Shown in pieces: positions 62,991 through 64,000 of a stretch of 64,000 nt of DNA. The stretch lies in contig CM048748.1 in assembly GCA_026315105.1 (NCBI GenBank), forward strand, positions 475,381,150-475,445,149. The letters are read 5' to 3'. Both the position numbers and the translations under genes were made by a program. The notes under the pieces were generated by a model. It was not told the DNA's origin, searched no databases, and was given only the letters and a program-made list of their open reading frames with translations. Position 1 is the stretch's first letter. Every line of letters starts with the position of its first letter. This DNA is from Locusta migratoria (taxonomy: Eukaryota > Arthropoda > Insecta > Orthoptera > Acrididae).

Positions 62991-64000
62991 TGGCAACATG
63001 CATATGGAAAATTCCAGATCTTTATTATAAAAATAGTACAACTTCTCTATATACATGAGTTCTGTTCCAATAACAGAATTTTACAAAAAAATGACTATAT
63101 GAGTAAAAAAATAGTAAAAATCATTAGTTTATACTGTTGTACAAATTCCAGAGAAGTATTAATACTAAGCTAGAGTAAGTATAACTTATTTACAGGTAGT
63201 TACAGGTACAAATATCACCTCTCAACCTTACGATATACTGCCCCACCTACACATTTGATTCTCCGCCTACTTTATGTCCATCATCCGAACTTAACACGCG
63301 CTTCTTATGCTTATACTACACATGAAGTCATGGTAAATGAGAATACGACGCAAAATGTGATGAAGGGAGACATACCCAAACTCTCCCATCTCCCAAGGGC
63401 TATGATATGAAGTGTCTCAGAGTTTAACGCAGAATGTGGCAAATATGCAGACGGAAAAAAAAAATAAAAGAGAGAGATTGTTACACAGTGCACGAAATAT
63501 TAGTTTCAATGAACATGTTCGTTTAATTTTCAGTAGTTTGCTGTCTAATAATGTGTAATCATCACTAAATCAAGACATAACCGTCTCATAAATATTCTTT
63601 TACATTAAAGGAGAACTGAGAGATTCATAACAAAAGTTTTCAATTTACAGGAAAAGTGTATTTAGTGAATAAGTGAAAAGGAGTAACCATATGCATAATT
63701 TTAGTGCGGTCATAGTGCTGTGTGTGACGATCCATACTTTCGCAGATCTGAATGTTTTCTAAGAATTTTGATGATGCTTGCATAAAGATGATACTTGCAT
63801 AAAGATGATTTGCGAGTGACAATGAGTTCAACACCGATATAATTTTGCAATTAATTGCTAGCTACGCATTACTTTGCATTAATTTGCCCCAATGCGGTCT
63901 GTAATGAAACTACATGTTTGATGAATGGCGTTTGTGATGGAATGGCAATTAATTCTCGAGAGTACACGTCTAATACGCTAGAAAAAATATGCCCTTTCAA
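62991..64000. other. Unassigned AT-rich DNA to the right edge
   Basis: No coding domain, repeat copy or RNA gene recognised. A local duplication 'cttgcataaagatgat' occurs twice at 63777-63810. Confidence 0.5.

Overview
This is eukaryotic, repeat-dominated DNA from an arthropod, most likely a large-genome insect. A locust-like orthopteran is my inference from the mix of APE-type LINEs, Penelope-like elements, tRNA-head SINEs and Gypsy LTRs; the sequence alone does not prove it. I see no bacterial genes, no operons and no convincing intact host gene. Nearly every coding signature belongs to a transposable element, and most are broken by stops, frameshifts, truncations or younger insertions.

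Layout: 1-3912, Gypsy retrotransposon on the minus strand, running off the left edge, with its 5' LTR at 3448-3912. 5590-8856, APE-type LINE on the plus strand, split by a SINE. 8988-9856, 3' end of a second Gypsy copy with its LTR. 9857-18000, mostly unassigned DNA holding a possible Penelope pLTR piece, two hAT-type MITEs (14570-14864, 16003-16297), a SINE, a solo Gypsy LTR (16745-17209) and a decayed hAT transposase. 18060-19432, R1/LOA-like LINE tail with RNase H. 20295-21498, Penelope-like element arranged as a 495-bp-arm palindrome. 23775-24490, a SINE and a decayed RT fragment. 24796-30650, long I-group LINE (minus) with ORF1, endonuclease, RT and RNase H.

The centre, 31880-42365, is a dead RTE-type LINE (minus). 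The end of its ORF2 has been expanded into a tandem array of exactly 123 copies of a 69-bp unit (31960-40451, no net indel), and three SINEs sit in the rest of the element. Because 69 is 3 x 23, the LINE reading frame passes through all 123 units and still ends in the native LINE C-terminus. Two plus-strand frames and all but one codon of a second minus frame are also open, which gives spurious ORFs of about 2,850 codons. This LINE-born minisatellite is the most unusual object in the window.

43002-47690, Tx1-like LINE (minus) with ORF1 and ORF2, split by a SINE whose tail/TSD became a (TG)n microsatellite. 48010-48812, two head-to-head SINE-like copies with a solo Gypsy LTR inserted. 50211-54058, a gag-only LTR-type element between long direct repeats. 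54062-56540, CR1-like LINE with two SINEs. 56725-57960, Harbinger transposase relic (minus) interrupted by a CR1 fragment that itself contains a SINE. 60200-61275, another CR1 fragment. 61810-62990, a Penelope-like element (minus).

The elements relate by nesting rather than by pathway. SINEs probably use a LINE's RT in trans; SINE families A and B share the same 3' tail, but no LINE with that tail is visible here. MITEs would depend on hAT transposases. Target-site duplications (TSDs) can be read for 12 insertions and give a relative insertion order.
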